DNA of 64,000 nt, taken from positions 1 through 64,000 of the forward strand of contig DHIW01000104.1 of assembly GCA_002404015.1 (NCBI GenBank). Reading direction: 5' to 3'. The first letter of the stretch is position 1, and each line of letters starts with the position of its first letter. The DNA is from Chloroflexi bacterium UBA4736 (GTDB lineage Bacteria; Chloroflexota; Dormibacteria; Dormibacterales; Dormibacteraceae). Positions 17,656 to 25,847 of the stretch are shown here, piece after piece. The translations under genes and the position numbers were made by a program. Below the pieces are notes generated by a model, which saw only the letters and a program-made list of their open reading frames with translations, ran no database searches and was not told the origin of the DNA.

Positions 17656-18285
17656 CTACTCGTTGGTCGGGAACGTGAAGGCGGGTGGCGGCAGCTGGGG
17701 CGGTGTGATCTCGAGCACGATCAGCTCGTGGGCTTTGAGCTGGATGGCCCGGGGGTCGCCCGTGTACGGCTGGCCGTCAACAAACACCACCAGCTTCTGC
17801 CCCTTGGCGACCTGCAGGCCGGCCACGTTGGTCGAGGACAGCGGCTGCCGCCAGACATCGAAAAAGTTGCCCAGGGTGAAGGTCTTGCCGGCGGGCGCCT
17901 CGATGTGGATGACGCCGTCGTCGCCCGTGATGGCGTGCGTGTGCAGCCAGTAGAAGCAGGTGGCCGGCCGGCCGACGTCCGTCGGGATCGCCACCGGCTG
18001 CCCCGCGTTGTATATCGCGAGGTGGGCATGGTAGTGGTTGGCGGTCATCTCGCCCACGTCGCAACGGATGCCGTCGATCGTGGCGGTGGGGTCGGTCACG
18101 GTGCCGGTGTTGATCTTGGCGTACACGAGGAGGCCGATCAGTACGGCCAGGATCACGAGGCCGACCGCGATCGGCAGCACGGGCAGGTCGCTGCCGGGGC
18201 TGGGGCGGCGCCGGGGCGGGGTCCGGCCTGGCTGGGTCCGGTTGTGGCCGGCGAGCTGCTTCCGCTTGGCCTTGCTCTTGCTCAA
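17656..18285 (-). CDS. membrane-anchored His-rich protein of unknown function
   Basis: The 209-aa protein has a basic N-terminus (KSKAKRKQ), one membrane helix at about residues 35-58 (LPIAVGLVILAVLIGLLVYA) and an outside domain of about 150 residues. That domain contains HYHAHL, WLHTH and VIHIE, three spaced His motifs that look like a metal site, plus GKTFTLGNFFDVW and VAKGQKLVVFVDGQPY. I do not know a named family. Copper or another metal as ligand is a guess. It stands alone, between copy A of the repeat and a HTH regulator on the same strand. Confidence 0.75.
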   Translation of the reverse strand: MSKSKAKRKQLAGHNRTQPGRTPPRRRPSPGSDLPVLPIAVGLVILAVLIGLLVYAKINTGTVTDPTATIDGIRCDVGEMTANHYHAHLAIYNAGQPVAIPTDVGRPATCFYWLHTHAITGDDGVIHIEAPAGKTFTLGNFFDVWRQPLSSTNVAGLQVAKGQKLVVFVDGQPYTGDPRAIQLKAHELIVLEITPPQLPPPAFTFPTNE

Positions 18286-18323
18286 CTACTGTTTCTGGAG
18301 CGGGACACTAGAACTACAGGGTA

Positions 18324-18929
18324 CTAAGAAGGGGATCGGGCCGCCTCGAACATCACTCGGGCGGCACGGTAGTGTTCGAGCCCGTCCAGCACCCGGCCGT
18401 CGCGCATGGCCGCCTCCGCGAGACGGACGTGGTAGGGGGCGCTGACAGAGTAGCGCTGGCCGGCCCGGATCGCCCGCAGCCGGCGCAGGCGAACCGTGTC
18501 GCCGCGCCGCCTGATCTCCGGCTCCTCCTGCTCGAGCACGCGATGCGCCTCAGGCCCTCGGCCCAGGGCCAGCAGCGCCTGGGCTGCGGTCAGGCGGGCG
18601 TCCGAGCCGGCCGGCCAATCCTGGCTGTCCAGCACCGGTTCCAGGTCGGCAAGGGCCTTGCGCGGGTTCCCCCTGGCCACGGCCAGGCGGCCCTTCTCGA
18701 GCGCCACCTCGCGGTCCAGGAAGCGCTGCTCACCGTCCAGCAGGTACTCGACGGGAGCGTCGAGGCGGCTCGCGATCACCCGCAGAACTCGCATCGACGG
18801 CTGGCTCTTGCCCAGCTCCACCTGGTTCAGGAAGGCACGGCTGAAGTCACCCCCGGCCACCTTGGCCAGGCTCATCCCGCGCTCCATCCGCAGCTTGCGG
18901 ATCCGGTCCCCCAGGGTGTCCGCTGCCAT
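18324..18929 (-). CDS. XRE-family transcriptional regulator
   Basis: A 201-aa protein. Residues 1-70 form a Cro/C1-type HTH (LGDRIRKLRMERGMSLAKVAGG, FLNQVELGKSQPSMRVLRVIASRL). The rest is a helical region with repeated Ala/Leu/Arg pairs that could be TPR-like (GRGPEAHRVLEQEEPEIRRRGD). It is probably a repressor sensing a ligand or partner through that part. An inverted repeat just upstream of the start (18949-18967) may be its operator. Target genes are unknown. Confidence 0.85.
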   Translation of the reverse strand: MAADTLGDRIRKLRMERGMSLAKVAGGDFSRAFLNQVELGKSQPSMRVLRVIASRLDAPVEYLLDGEQRFLDREVALEKGRLAVARGNPRKALADLEPVLDSQDWPAGSDARLTAAQALLALGRGPEAHRVLEQEEPEIRRRGDTVRLRRLRAIRAGQRYSVSAPYHVRLAEAAMRDGRVLDGLEHYRAARVMFEAARSPS

Positions 18930-18948
18930 GCTGGTGGGGAGGGTACAC

Positions 18949-18967
18949 TGTAAAATCGGGCTTTACA
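18949..18967. promoter_or_regulatory. inverted repeat TGTAAA-N7-TTTACA
   Basis: Two six-base arms seven bases apart lie 20 bp before the start of the HTH gene and overlap the end of the peptidase gene. This is the expected place for an autoregulatory site. The arms also match half of the candidate parS motif described near parB, but with different spacing. Confidence 0.4.
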
Positions 18968-20099
18968 AGTAGGCGCGGGGGTCCAGGCTCCTAGGCAGGC
19001 TGGTGAAGTTCCTGAAACCCTCCGAGGTGACCAGGCCGGTGTCCTCCACCCGGACGCCTCCCAGCCCGATCTTGTACAGGCCGGGCTCGACCGTGACCAC
19101 GTCGTTCGCCTCCAGGGGGTAGTCGAGGTCGCGCATCGACGGAGCCTCGTGCACGTCGAGGCCGACGCCGTGCCCGAGCGAGTGGTTCATGACCGGGCCG
19201 GACTGGTTGCCCTCGTATCCCTTGGTGGTGGTGCCGTAGCCGGCGTCGACCAGGACCTGGCAGGCCGCCCGGTGCACGTCGCGCCCGTTCGCTCCAGCCC
19301 GGATCAGAGCGATCCCGGCGTCGAGCGCCTGGACGCAGGTATCGTGCATGCGCTGGATCCCGGGCGGGATCTCACCGGTCACCACGGTCCGGGTCAGGTC
19401 GCCGTGGTAGTGCGAGTTGGTGCCCCTCGGGAAAATGTCGATGATGACCGGGGCATGGGCGCGGATCTGGCCGGCGCCCCGGAAGTGGGGCACGGCGCAG
19501 CCGGGCGAGCCGGCGACGATCATCTCGGGCGTGGTGTAGCCGATCTCGTTCAGCGCGCCTTGAGCTTTCGCCATCAGGCGCTCGGACGTGAGCGGGCGGC
19601 CATCCAGCCAGAGCAGGCCGTCGACGACCTCGGCCACTGCCAGGTGCGCGATGACTTCGGCACAGGCCGCCTCGGCGGCGCGCTGCGCTGCGTGGATGAA
19701 GGAAGCTTCCTCGCGGGACTTGTGCCGGCGTTCGGCCTGGAAGAGCTCCTTGTCGATCTCCAGGTGCACCCCCGCCGCCTTGAGGGCCTCGTAGTACACG
19801 ACGGGCAGCTTGGGTGAGATCCGGATGTGGTCCACCTTGCGCTGGCTGAGGACGCCGGCCGCCGCCTTCGCCCACTCGGCGAGGGTGTCGCGCGACTCTT
19901 CCCAGCCGGCCTCGATCCGGTCGATGACGTGCTTGGCGATGGTGGTCTGCTTCGCCCGCTCCAGCTCCAGCGTCGGCACCATCAGGAGATCGTCCCCATC
20001 CTCGAAGCGGAAGTAGAAGGACTGCTCCACCGGAAAGCGCGTGGCGTAGAGGAAGTCGGCGTCGTCGTCGCCGGCGGAGACGAGCAGGAGCGGTTTCAT
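18963..20099 (-). CDS. M24 family metallopeptidase (Xaa-Pro aminopeptidase-like)
   Basis: The 378-aa protein has a creatinase-like N-terminal domain and a pita-bread peptidase domain. The five metal ligands are visible: Asp in VIIDIFP, Asp in HGDLTRT, His in HSLGHGVGLDVHE, Glu in VEPGLY, and Glu in GVRVEDTG. It probably removes N-terminal residues before proline, using two Mn or Co ions. Its start overlaps the stop of the upstream HTH gene by four bases. Confidence 0.9.
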   Translation of the reverse strand: MKPLLLVSAGDDDADFLYATRFPVEQSFYFRFEDGDDLLMVPTLELERAKQTTIAKHVIDRIEAGWEESRDTLAEWAKAAAGVLSQRKVDHIRISPKLPVVYYEALKAAGVHLEIDKELFQAERRHKSREEASFIHAAQRAAEAACAEVIAHLAVAEVVDGLLWLDGRPLTSERLMAKAQGALNEIGYTTPEMIVAGSPGCAVPHFRGAGQIRAHAPVIIDIFPRGTNSHYHGDLTRTVVTGEIPPGIQRMHDTCVQALDAGIALIRAGANGRDVHRAACQVLVDAGYGTTTKGYEGNQSGPVMNHSLGHGVGLDVHEAPSMRDLDYPLEANDVVTVEPGLYKIGLGGVRVEDTGLVTSEGFRNFTSLPRSLDPRAYL

Positions 20100-20485
20100 C
20101 GATTTGGATTATCCAACCGCCGCTGCAGCACTGTGGCCAGCAGGGAGGCCAGCGCGGCCGGTGCCAGCGTCTCCATGTCGGCCTCGACCCGCGCCGCCAG
20201 CTCGGCCGGCACCTCGCCTCGCAGCATGGTCAGCTGCTGACGGTACACGGTGGCCAGGGTGTGCGGCGCCTCGCCGCCATCGAAACCCAGTGACTCCTGG
20301 AGCTGGTAGCCGTCGCTGTAGCTGACCGGGTAGCCGAGGCGGCGAAGCTGCGTCAGGTCGCGGAACAGCGTGCGCTCGGAGATGCGTGCCTGGCTGGCCA
20401 GCTCGGAGGGCGTGAGACCGGGGTCGCGGATGACGATCGAGAGGATGCCCAGCAGCCTGGCGAATCGCCGGGCTCGCGAGCTCAC
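20096..20485 (-). CDS. HTH regulator, WYL-type N-terminal domain only
   Basis: The 129-aa protein begins with a winged HTH of the HTH_11 type (RARRFARLLGILSIV, LTPSELASQARISERTLFRDLTQLRRLGYPV). This is the N-terminal part of WYL/DeoR-like regulators. The WYL ligand domain that normally follows is missing; a helical tail of about 60 residues takes its place. It is cotranscribed with the M24 peptidase, whose gene overlaps its stop. Confidence 0.75.
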   Translation of the reverse strand: MSSRARRFARLLGILSIVIRDPGLTPSELASQARISERTLFRDLTQLRRLGYPVSYSDGYQLQESLGFDGGEAPHTLATVYRQQLTMLRGEVPAELAARVEADMETLAPAALASLLATVLQRRLDNPNR

Positions 20486-20534
20486 GGGGAGGGGTTCAGG
20501 GGGTCCCCGCGAGATCGTCTTGTCTCGTGGGGGC

Positions 20535-20771
20535 TTACCCGATGTCTTCCCAGTTCGAGTTGCCGGCGCCGGCCTCGAAGGGATCGGGTTCGGCCTCCTC
20601 CGGGCTGCCCACCTTCTGGTGGAAGCGGCTCGCGATCATCTGGTACGCCATCGCCTTGGGGATGCCGAGCTTGGTCAGCGACTTGACCTCGTCCGCCATT
20701 ACCTTGTCGCGAGCGGTCTCGATCGCGGCCAGCACCTCCTCGACGGAGGCGGTTCGCTTAGAGGTTGCCAT
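20535..20771 (-). CDS. 78-aa protein of unknown function
   Basis: A small helical protein (SVEEVLAAIETARDKVMADEVKSLTKLGIPKAMAYQMIASRF) with an acidic tail ending NSNWEDIG. I recognise no family. It lies 49 bp upstream of the HTH gene on the same strand and may share its transcript. Codon use is typical of the core genes, which supports it being real. Confidence 0.6.
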   Translation of the reverse strand: MATSKRTASVEEVLAAIETARDKVMADEVKSLTKLGIPKAMAYQMIASRFHQKVGSPEEAEPDPFEAGAGNSNWEDIG

Positions 20772-20918
20772 CTAGTCGTACATCGTACCCGCCCCGCCCA
20801 AAAGTGAACCGACGTCGAATGAAACCAACGGCGCCGTAAGGGCCGGCTCCGGCGGCCGTATGAGTCCCGAAATCCAATCGCGCGCAGTCGAGGTAAGTCC
20901 TCCATGGGAGGTAGGGTC

Positions 20919-20948
20919 CGGGGGAGGAACCGCTAGGTTCCTCCCCCG
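20919..20948. promoter_or_regulatory. perfect 13-bp stem hairpin before fusA2
   Basis: CGGGGGAGGAACC pairs exactly with GGTTCCTCCCCCG around a GCTA loop. A smaller hairpin (CCTCC-ATG-GGAGG) lies 10 bp upstream. No U tract follows on either strand beyond a short GTCTT on plus. It ends just before a -10 hexamer, so it may insulate the EF-G promoter from upstream transcription. Confidence 0.6.
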
Positions 20949-20951
20949 TCT

Positions 20952-20963
20952 TAAAATCTGTCC
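20952..20963 (+). promoter_or_regulatory. -10 element TAAAAT, leaderless start of fusA2
   Basis: TAAAAT ends six bases before the GTG start, so the transcript should begin at or next to the start codon. The same geometry occurs before nfeD (TATACT, 6 nt), parA (TAGAAT, 7 nt), the M16 peptidase (TATACT, 8 nt) and the gene at 41481 (TAATCT). Confidence 0.6.
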
Positions 20964-22988
20964 GTGCCTAAGTACGGGCCGGACAAGATCCGAAACGTGG
21001 TCCTCCTCGGCCATTCCCACGACGGCAAGACCACCCTGGCCGAAGCGATGCTCTTCGCTTCCGGCAGCATCCCCCGGATGGGAGCCACCGAGCAGGGCAG
21101 CGCCACTCTCGACTTCGAGCCCGAGGAGCAGAAACGCCATATCTCGATCAACCTCGGCCTCGGCCACGTCGAGCACAACGGTTTCAAGGTCAACCTGCTG
21201 GACGCTCCCGGCTTCCTCGACTTCGTGGGCCAGGTCAACAGCGGCCTGCGCGCCGCCGAAGGGGCGCTGGTGGTGGTCAGCGCCAACCCGCAGCTGGCGG
21301 TCGGCACCGAGGTCGCTTGGACCCAGCTGAACGCCACCAACAAGCCGCGCCTGGTGGTGGTGAACAAGATGGACAAGGAGAACGCCGACTACTACGGCGC
21401 TCTGGACTCCATGCGCGCCAACCTCAGCCCGCGCCCGGTCGCCCTGCACCTCCCCATCGGCGCCGAGGCCGAGTTTCGCGGCGTGGTCGACCTCCTGCAC
21501 AAGAAGGCCTACGTCAGCTCGCCCGACGGCAAAGGGGGCGAAGCACCGATCCCCGACGACATGGCGGCGCTGGTCGAGCAGCGGCGAGAGCAGCTGATCG
21601 AGTCGGCCGCCGAGGGGGACGACAGCCTGCTCGAGAAGTACCTGGACGAGGGCACCCTGAACGACGAGGAGATCGAGCGCGGCCTGCGCGCCGGCATCCT
21701 GGCCGGAAGGGTGATCCCGGTCGTCTGCTGCTCCGCGACCAAGCTGCTGGGCGCTCGGACGCTCCTGAACGCGATCTGCGACCTGCTGCCGGCGCCCGAT
21801 GGAGACGTGTCCGCGCCCGCGCGCGCGTTCGTGTTCAACACCGCCGCCGACCCCTTCGTAGGCCGCATCAGCTACCTCAAGGTGGTGGCCGGCTGCGTCA
21901 AGTCGGACCAGCACCTGGCCAACGTCTCGCGCGGAGGCGACGAGCGGATCGGCCAGCTCTTCTTTCCCCGGGGCAAGGAGCACGTCAACACGACGGAGGT
22001 ATGCGCCGGCGACATCGGGGCCGTGGCCAAGCTGCAGGCGACGCTCACCAGCGACACCGTGGGCGCCAAGGACGGCCGCCCGCTGCCCCCGATCGACACC
22101 CCGAACCCCATCTACACGCTCGCGGTGTTCCCCAAGTCGCGAGGCGACGAGGAGAAGATCTCGTCCGGGCTGGCCCGCCTGGTCGAGGAGGACCCCACCC
22201 TCCACGTGGAGCGCAGCGAGGTCACCCACCAGCTGCTGATCGGCGGCATGGGCGACGTGCACCTGGACGTCATCCTCGAGAAGCTGAAGCGCAAGTACGG
22301 CGTCGATGCCTCGACCGAGACGCCCCGGGTTGCGTACCGGGAGACGGTCGCGGGCACCGCCAAGGCGGAGGGGCGGCACGTGAAGCAGTCCGGTGGCCAC
22401 GGCCAGTACGCCATCTGCACCATCGAGGTCGCGCCGACGGCGCGGGGCGACGGCTTCGTCTGGGAGGACAAGATCTTCGGCGGCTCCATACCCCAGAACT
22501 TCCGGCCTTCTGTCCAGAAGGGAATCGTCGACACGATGCTGAAGGGCGTCGTGGCCGGCTATCCGATGGAGGACGTCCGGGTCGCCCTCCTGGACGGCAA
22601 GTACCACACGGTGGACTCATCCGACATGGCCTTCCAGCTGGCCGGCTCGCACGCCATCCGCAAGGCGGCCGCGGAGGCCAATCCCGTCCTGCTGGAGCCA
22701 TTCGTGGACGCCGAGATCCGGGTCCCCGAACGCTTCCTGGGCGACATCATGTCCGACCTCAACACCAAGCGCGGTAAGATCGCCGGCACCGAGCCTGCCG
22801 ACGGCTGGCAGATCGTCAAAGCCCAGGTGCCCGAGGCGGAGATGCTGAGGTTCGCCCTCGACCTGCGCTCGATCACGCAGGGCCGGGGATTCTTCTCAGT
22901 GAAGCCCTCGCACTACGAGGAGATGCCGCAGCACCTGGCCAAGCCGCTCATCGAGCAGTACCAGAAGGAGCACGCCGGCAAGGAGTAG
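20964..22988 (+). CDS. elongation factor G-like GTPase (EF-G2 type)
   Basis: The 674-aa GTPase has a P-loop variant GHSHDGKT, DAPGF in switch II and NKMD for guanine. Domain II, the two alpha/beta domains and domain IV follow (GGHGQYAICTIEV, then ISTV-like NTKRGKI). The P-loop differs from the AHIDAGKT of canonical EF-G, and the protein is slightly shorter, which fits the EF-G2/FusA2 subgroup found beside a normal fusA elsewhere. Its exact job is unsettled. It starts on a probable leaderless message behind a strong hairpin. Confidence 0.88.
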   Translation: MPKYGPDKIRNVVLLGHSHDGKTTLAEAMLFASGSIPRMGATEQGSATLDFEPEEQKRHISINLGLGHVEHNGFKVNLLDAPGFLDFVGQVNSGLRAAEGALVVVSANPQLAVGTEVAWTQLNATNKPRLVVVNKMDKENADYYGALDSMRANLSPRPVALHLPIGAEAEFRGVVDLLHKKAYVSSPDGKGGEAPIPDDMAALVEQRREQLIESAAEGDDSLLEKYLDEGTLNDEEIERGLRAGILAGRVIPVVCCSATKLLGARTLLNAICDLLPAPDGDVSAPARAFVFNTAADPFVGRISYLKVVAGCVKSDQHLANVSRGGDERIGQLFFPRGKEHVNTTEVCAGDIGAVAKLQATLTSDTVGAKDGRPLPPIDTPNPIYTLAVFPKSRGDEEKISSGLARLVEEDPTLHVERSEVTHQLLIGGMGDVHLDVILEKLKRKYGVDASTETPRVAYRETVAGTAKAEGRHVKQSGGHGQYAICTIEVAPTARGDGFVWEDKIFGGSIPQNFRPSVQKGIVDTMLKGVVAGYPMEDVRVALLDGKYHTVDSSDMAFQLAGSHAIRKAAAEANPVLLEPFVDAEIRVPERFLGDIMSDLNTKRGKIAGTEPADGWQIVKAQVPEAEMLRFALDLRSITQGRGFFSVKPSHYEEMPQHLAKPLIEQYQKEHAGKE

Positions 22989-23100
22989 TTCCTGTGGGGA
23001 CGGCTCCGGGCAGCTATGCGGTGCTGGACGCCTCCGCGGCGGGCTGTGGCTTCGACTCTGGAGGGGCCGGCTTGGCGGCGACGCGGCGACGGAGAGGCAT

Positions 23101-23301
23101 TTGACGCCTGAGCCGCGTGATGAGGCGCAGCCGGACGGTCATGCTCTCATCGCCGGCGCGCGGGCCGCCCTACCGGGCCTGCCCACTGACTCGCTCTTCC
23201 GTATCCACGCACTGCTCGAGCGGTTGCTGAATGGTGACGAGCTTGACCCCCAAGCTCTCGCCGAGCTGGCCACTGAGCTCGACGGCAGCGAACTCGCGTG
23301 A
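23101..23301 (+). CDS. 66-aa protein of unknown function
   Basis: A short helical protein from TTG 23101 with GGAGAGG just upstream as ribosome site. It is rich in Ala, Leu, Glu and Pro (LIAGARAALPGLPTDSLFRIHALLERLLNGDELDPQALAELATEL). No family is recognised. It follows fusA2 by 110 bp, and the next gene starts 70 bp later. The ribosome site and codon bias are the only support. Confidence 0.45.
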   Translation: MTPEPRDEAQPDGHALIAGARAALPGLPTDSLFRIHALLERLLNGDELDPQALAELATELDGSELA

Positions 23302-23374
23302 GTCGCATCGCAGTTGCAGTATATCCACATTCTGGGTACAGTCTGGGGAAATCCCACTACATATAGGGGCACTC

Positions 23375-23947
23375 ATCTCTAACACGATCTCGCACCTGCT
23401 CCGCGCGGTGAGGCGCAATCCCCTGGTCGACCGCCTGTTCGGGTGGCTCGTCGGGCACTTCACCACCTACCACGCCGACGAGTTCGCGCGCTTCACCCGC
23501 TCCGCCTCGCCTGGCCGCTCCGCGGCAGCAGCCACCGCCGCCCTGCCGCCGGACGCGCCTCCGGTGCGGCCGCCCGCCGCAGCCGCGATCGCTCCCGGCA
23601 CGTTCGAGATCACGTTCGCGCGGCTCCAGCAGGAACGCAGCTTCGACGACATGTGGGACCTGGTGGCCGAGGACGCCCAGCGCTCCTGGGGAAGCCGCGA
23701 GCACTTCGTCGAACGTATGCGGCGCCAGGGTTCGGAATACGAGCTGCTGGAGGCGCAGGTGGGCGAGGTGGCGATCGTGCCGGAGTGGACGGACGAGCGG
23801 CGCAACCGGACCTACCGGAACGTGGCCCGGGTGGCGGTGCGCTACCGGATCCGGCATGGCTGGCGGGAGGTCGCACTGGACCGCCTGGTTCACCTGGTCC
23901 CCGCAGCTGGCGGCTGGCGGACCCTGTATTACCCGCAGGAGAACTGA
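23375..23947 (+). CDS. NTF2/SnoaL-like protein of unknown function, non-standard start
   Basis: About 190 residues. The C-terminal 120 resemble a small NTF2-like fold (FEITFARLQQERSFDDMWDLVAEDAQRSWGSREHFVERM, then ARVAVRYRIRHGW and GGWRTLYYPQ). The N-terminal part is basic with an Ala/Pro linker. No ATG or TTG opens the conserved frame. ATC 23375 lies seven bases after a TATAGG hexamer, as on a leaderless message. GTG 23408 is the next usable start but would remove 11 residues. The frame also extends further upstream without a ribosome site. Confidence 0.6.
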   Translation: MSNTISHLLRAVRRNPLVDRLFGWLVGHFTTYHADEFARFTRSASPGRSAAAATAALPPDAPPVRPPAAAAIAPGTFEITFARLQQERSFDDMWDLVAEDAQRSWGSREHFVERMRRQGSEYELLEAQVGEVAIVPEWTDERRNRTYRNVARVAVRYRIRHGWREVALDRLVHLVPAAGGWRTLYYPQEN

Positions 23948-23985
23948 GGGCTCGCCGGGTATAGTGGCCGGAAGGCTTCCGAAAC

Positions 23986-24321
23986 ATGCTCCAGTACACG
24001 GTTCAGGAACAGAAACGCGCGCTCTACTGGCACCAGCGCAAGCAGGAGCAGAGGACGCCGCGCACGTTACTGCACGAGTCGGACGAGCTGATGTACTGGC
24101 TGGAGGAGTGCCTGGTCCAGCGCCTGCGGATGGTGCCGGGCTGGCTGATGCCGCGCCTGGTTAGCCTCCTGCAGCGAGCTGACCCCGAGATCTGCCGCGC
24201 GCTCGGCTCCGAGAGACGGCCCGAGCCCATCCTGGAGCTCCTGTTCAGGGCCCAGGAGGCCTTGATGGAGCAGTCGCTCCAGGCGCGGAAGCCGGCGCGC
24301 GTCATCCCGCTTTTCAGGTAA
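23986..24321 (+). CDS. 111-aa helical protein of unknown function
   Basis: The product is alpha-helical and basic (MLQYTVQEQKRALYWHQRKQEQRTPRTLLHESDELMYWLEECLVQRLRMV at the N-terminus), with a ...LELLFRAQEALMEQSLQ segment near the end. I recognise no domain. It starts 38 bp after the NTF2-like gene and runs into the PHP gene 24 bp later, so the three probably form a transcript. Codon bias is strong, which supports it. Confidence 0.65.
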   Translation: MLQYTVQEQKRALYWHQRKQEQRTPRTLLHESDELMYWLEECLVQRLRMVPGWLMPRLVSLLQRADPEICRALGSERRPEPILELLFRAQEALMEQSLQARKPARVIPLFR

Positions 24322-24345
24322 CCCTCTCTGCCCGAAGTCCTGAAG

Positions 24346-24945
24346 GTGGACCTCCACCTCCATTCGCGCTGGTCGCACGACAGCTGGACCACCCTGGACA
24401 AGCTGGTCGCGCGCTGCCGTGAGGCGGGGCTCGACCGGATCGCCCTGACCGACCACAACACCGCCGAGGGCGCCCTCGAGCTGAAGCGACTGGCACCCGA
24501 GCTGGCCATCGTGGGCGAGGAGGTGAAGACCGCCGAGGGCGAGATCGTGGGCCTGTTCATCAACGCGACCGTTCCCCCGGGCGGCCGGCCGGAGGACGTC
24601 TGCGACATGATCCACGCCATGGGCGGGCTGACCTACGCTGTCCACCCCTTCGACCGCCGGCGGGCGAACTTCCGGCCTGACCGCCTCGTCGAGCTGGCGC
24701 CCCGGATCGACATCATCGAGATTTACAACCCATGGTGCGAGCCAGACGCCAACCGGGCGGCCGCGGCGATGACGCGCGACCTGGGTAAGCCGGGCGCGAC
24801 CGGCAGCGACGCCCACGCGCCCTACGAGCTCGGACGAAGCTGGATGGAGATGGAGCCGTACACCGGCCCCGAGGACTTCCTCGAGAAGCTGGGCCGCGCC
24901 CACCACGTGGTGACGGAGCTCAGCGGCACCGGTCGCCGCGGCTGA
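24346..24945 (+). CDS. PHP-domain metal-dependent phosphoesterase
   Basis: The 199-residue protein is a short PHP domain: HLHSRWSHD at the start, TDHNT, EEVKT, HPFDRR and GSDAHAPYELG give the metal-binding His/Asp/Glu set. Stand-alone PHP proteins of this size hydrolyse small phosphoesters such as nucleoside 3',5'-bisphosphate or histidinol phosphate. The substrate cannot be told here. GTG 24346 opens the DLHLH motif. Its stop is nine bases before the kinase gene. Confidence 0.88.
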   Translation: MDLHLHSRWSHDSWTTLDKLVARCREAGLDRIALTDHNTAEGALELKRLAPELAIVGEEVKTAEGEIVGLFINATVPPGGRPEDVCDMIHAMGGLTYAVHPFDRRRANFRPDRLVELAPRIDIIEIYNPWCEPDANRAAAAMTRDLGKPGATGSDAHAPYELGRSWMEMEPYTGPEDFLEKLGRAHHVVTELSGTGRRG

Positions 24946-24953
24946 TGTAAAAC

Positions 24954-25847
24954 GTGGAACAATCCCTGCTCGTCGCCGGCTCGATCGCCCTCGACACGCT
25001 GGAGGGCCCGTACGGCCGGGTCGAGGGCGAGCTCGGAGGCTCCGCGACCTACTTCTCGATGGCGGCCTCCCTGATCGGCCCTGTGCGCCTGTTCGCCCCC
25101 GTCGGCCGGGACGCCTCCGACCAGGTGAAGTCGCTGCTCGGGGGCCGGCCCACCATCGACGCCGCCGGCCTCGACGTCGTGGACGCCCCCACCTACCGCT
25201 GGACCGCGAGCGACTTCAGGGGCAGCAACCTGGACCTCGGCAACCAGGACTCGATTTACGACGCGTGGCAGCCGCAACTTCCAGGCGGCTTCGACGGCTG
25301 GGCCTTCGTGGGTTCCATGCGGGTGGACCACCAGGTCGCCGCCGCCCGCCAGCTGGCGGCGTGCAGCCTGCTCGCCTCGGACGCCATGCGCTCCTACCTG
25401 GAGGCCGCGCCCGACCTGGCCCGCGACCTGGTCGGGATGTGCAGCTGGTACTTCTGCAACGCTGAGGAGTTCGTGGCGTTGGGCGGCGACCCGCAGCAGC
25501 CGGACCGCTTTCGGGCCGCCTGCGCCCTGGACGGCCTGTGCGTCAAGGCCGGCCCGGACGGGCTGGCCGCCTACACCGACTCGGGTTCGATCGTCATCCC
25601 GGCCCTCACCTCTCGCAAGGTGGTGGATACGACCGGAGCGGGCGACTCGCTGGCCGGCGGCACGCTAGCCCGCTGGCTTCAGCTGGGGGGCGGGCCGGAC
25701 ACACTGCGGGAGGCCCTCGTGTACGGGGTGGCGTGCGCGTCCATCGCGATCGAGGACATCGGGCTGCGGGGCCTGGCGCGAGCCGTTCCCGCCATGCTCG
25801 CCGAGCGCGTCGAGGAGGTGCGGGCCGCCCTAGCCACCCAACGGTGA
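24954..25847 (+). CDS. PfkB family carbohydrate kinase
   Basis: A 297-aa ribokinase-fold kinase. The N-terminus has the sugar-site pattern ELGGSATYFSMAAS, and the C-terminus has DTTGAGDSLAGG, where Asp is the catalytic base and GAG forms the anion hole. It phosphorylates a sugar or nucleoside using ATP; the substrate is open. It ends converging on, and overlapping by 18 bp, the NRAMP-like transporter gene on the other strand. Confidence 0.85.
   Translation: MEQSLLVAGSIALDTLEGPYGRVEGELGGSATYFSMAASLIGPVRLFAPVGRDASDQVKSLLGGRPTIDAAGLDVVDAPTYRWTASDFRGSNLDLGNQDSIYDAWQPQLPGGFDGWAFVGSMRVDHQVAAARQLAACSLLASDAMRSYLEAAPDLARDLVGMCSWYFCNAEEFVALGGDPQQPDRFRAACALDGLCVKAGPDGLAAYTDSGSIVIPALTSRKVVDTTGAGDSLAGGTLARWLQLGGGPDTLREALVYGVACASIAIEDIGLRGLARAVPAMLAERVEEVRAALATQR

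Noticed and set aside
20772..22607. 611-residue open frame on the minus strand opposite the EF-G gene
   Set aside because: It is an antisense shadow of a high-GC gene; the plus-strand reading has all GTPase motifs.
24946..24961. Fourth parS site
   Set aside because: Three mismatches to the motif and 34 kb from parB; kept only as a weak match.
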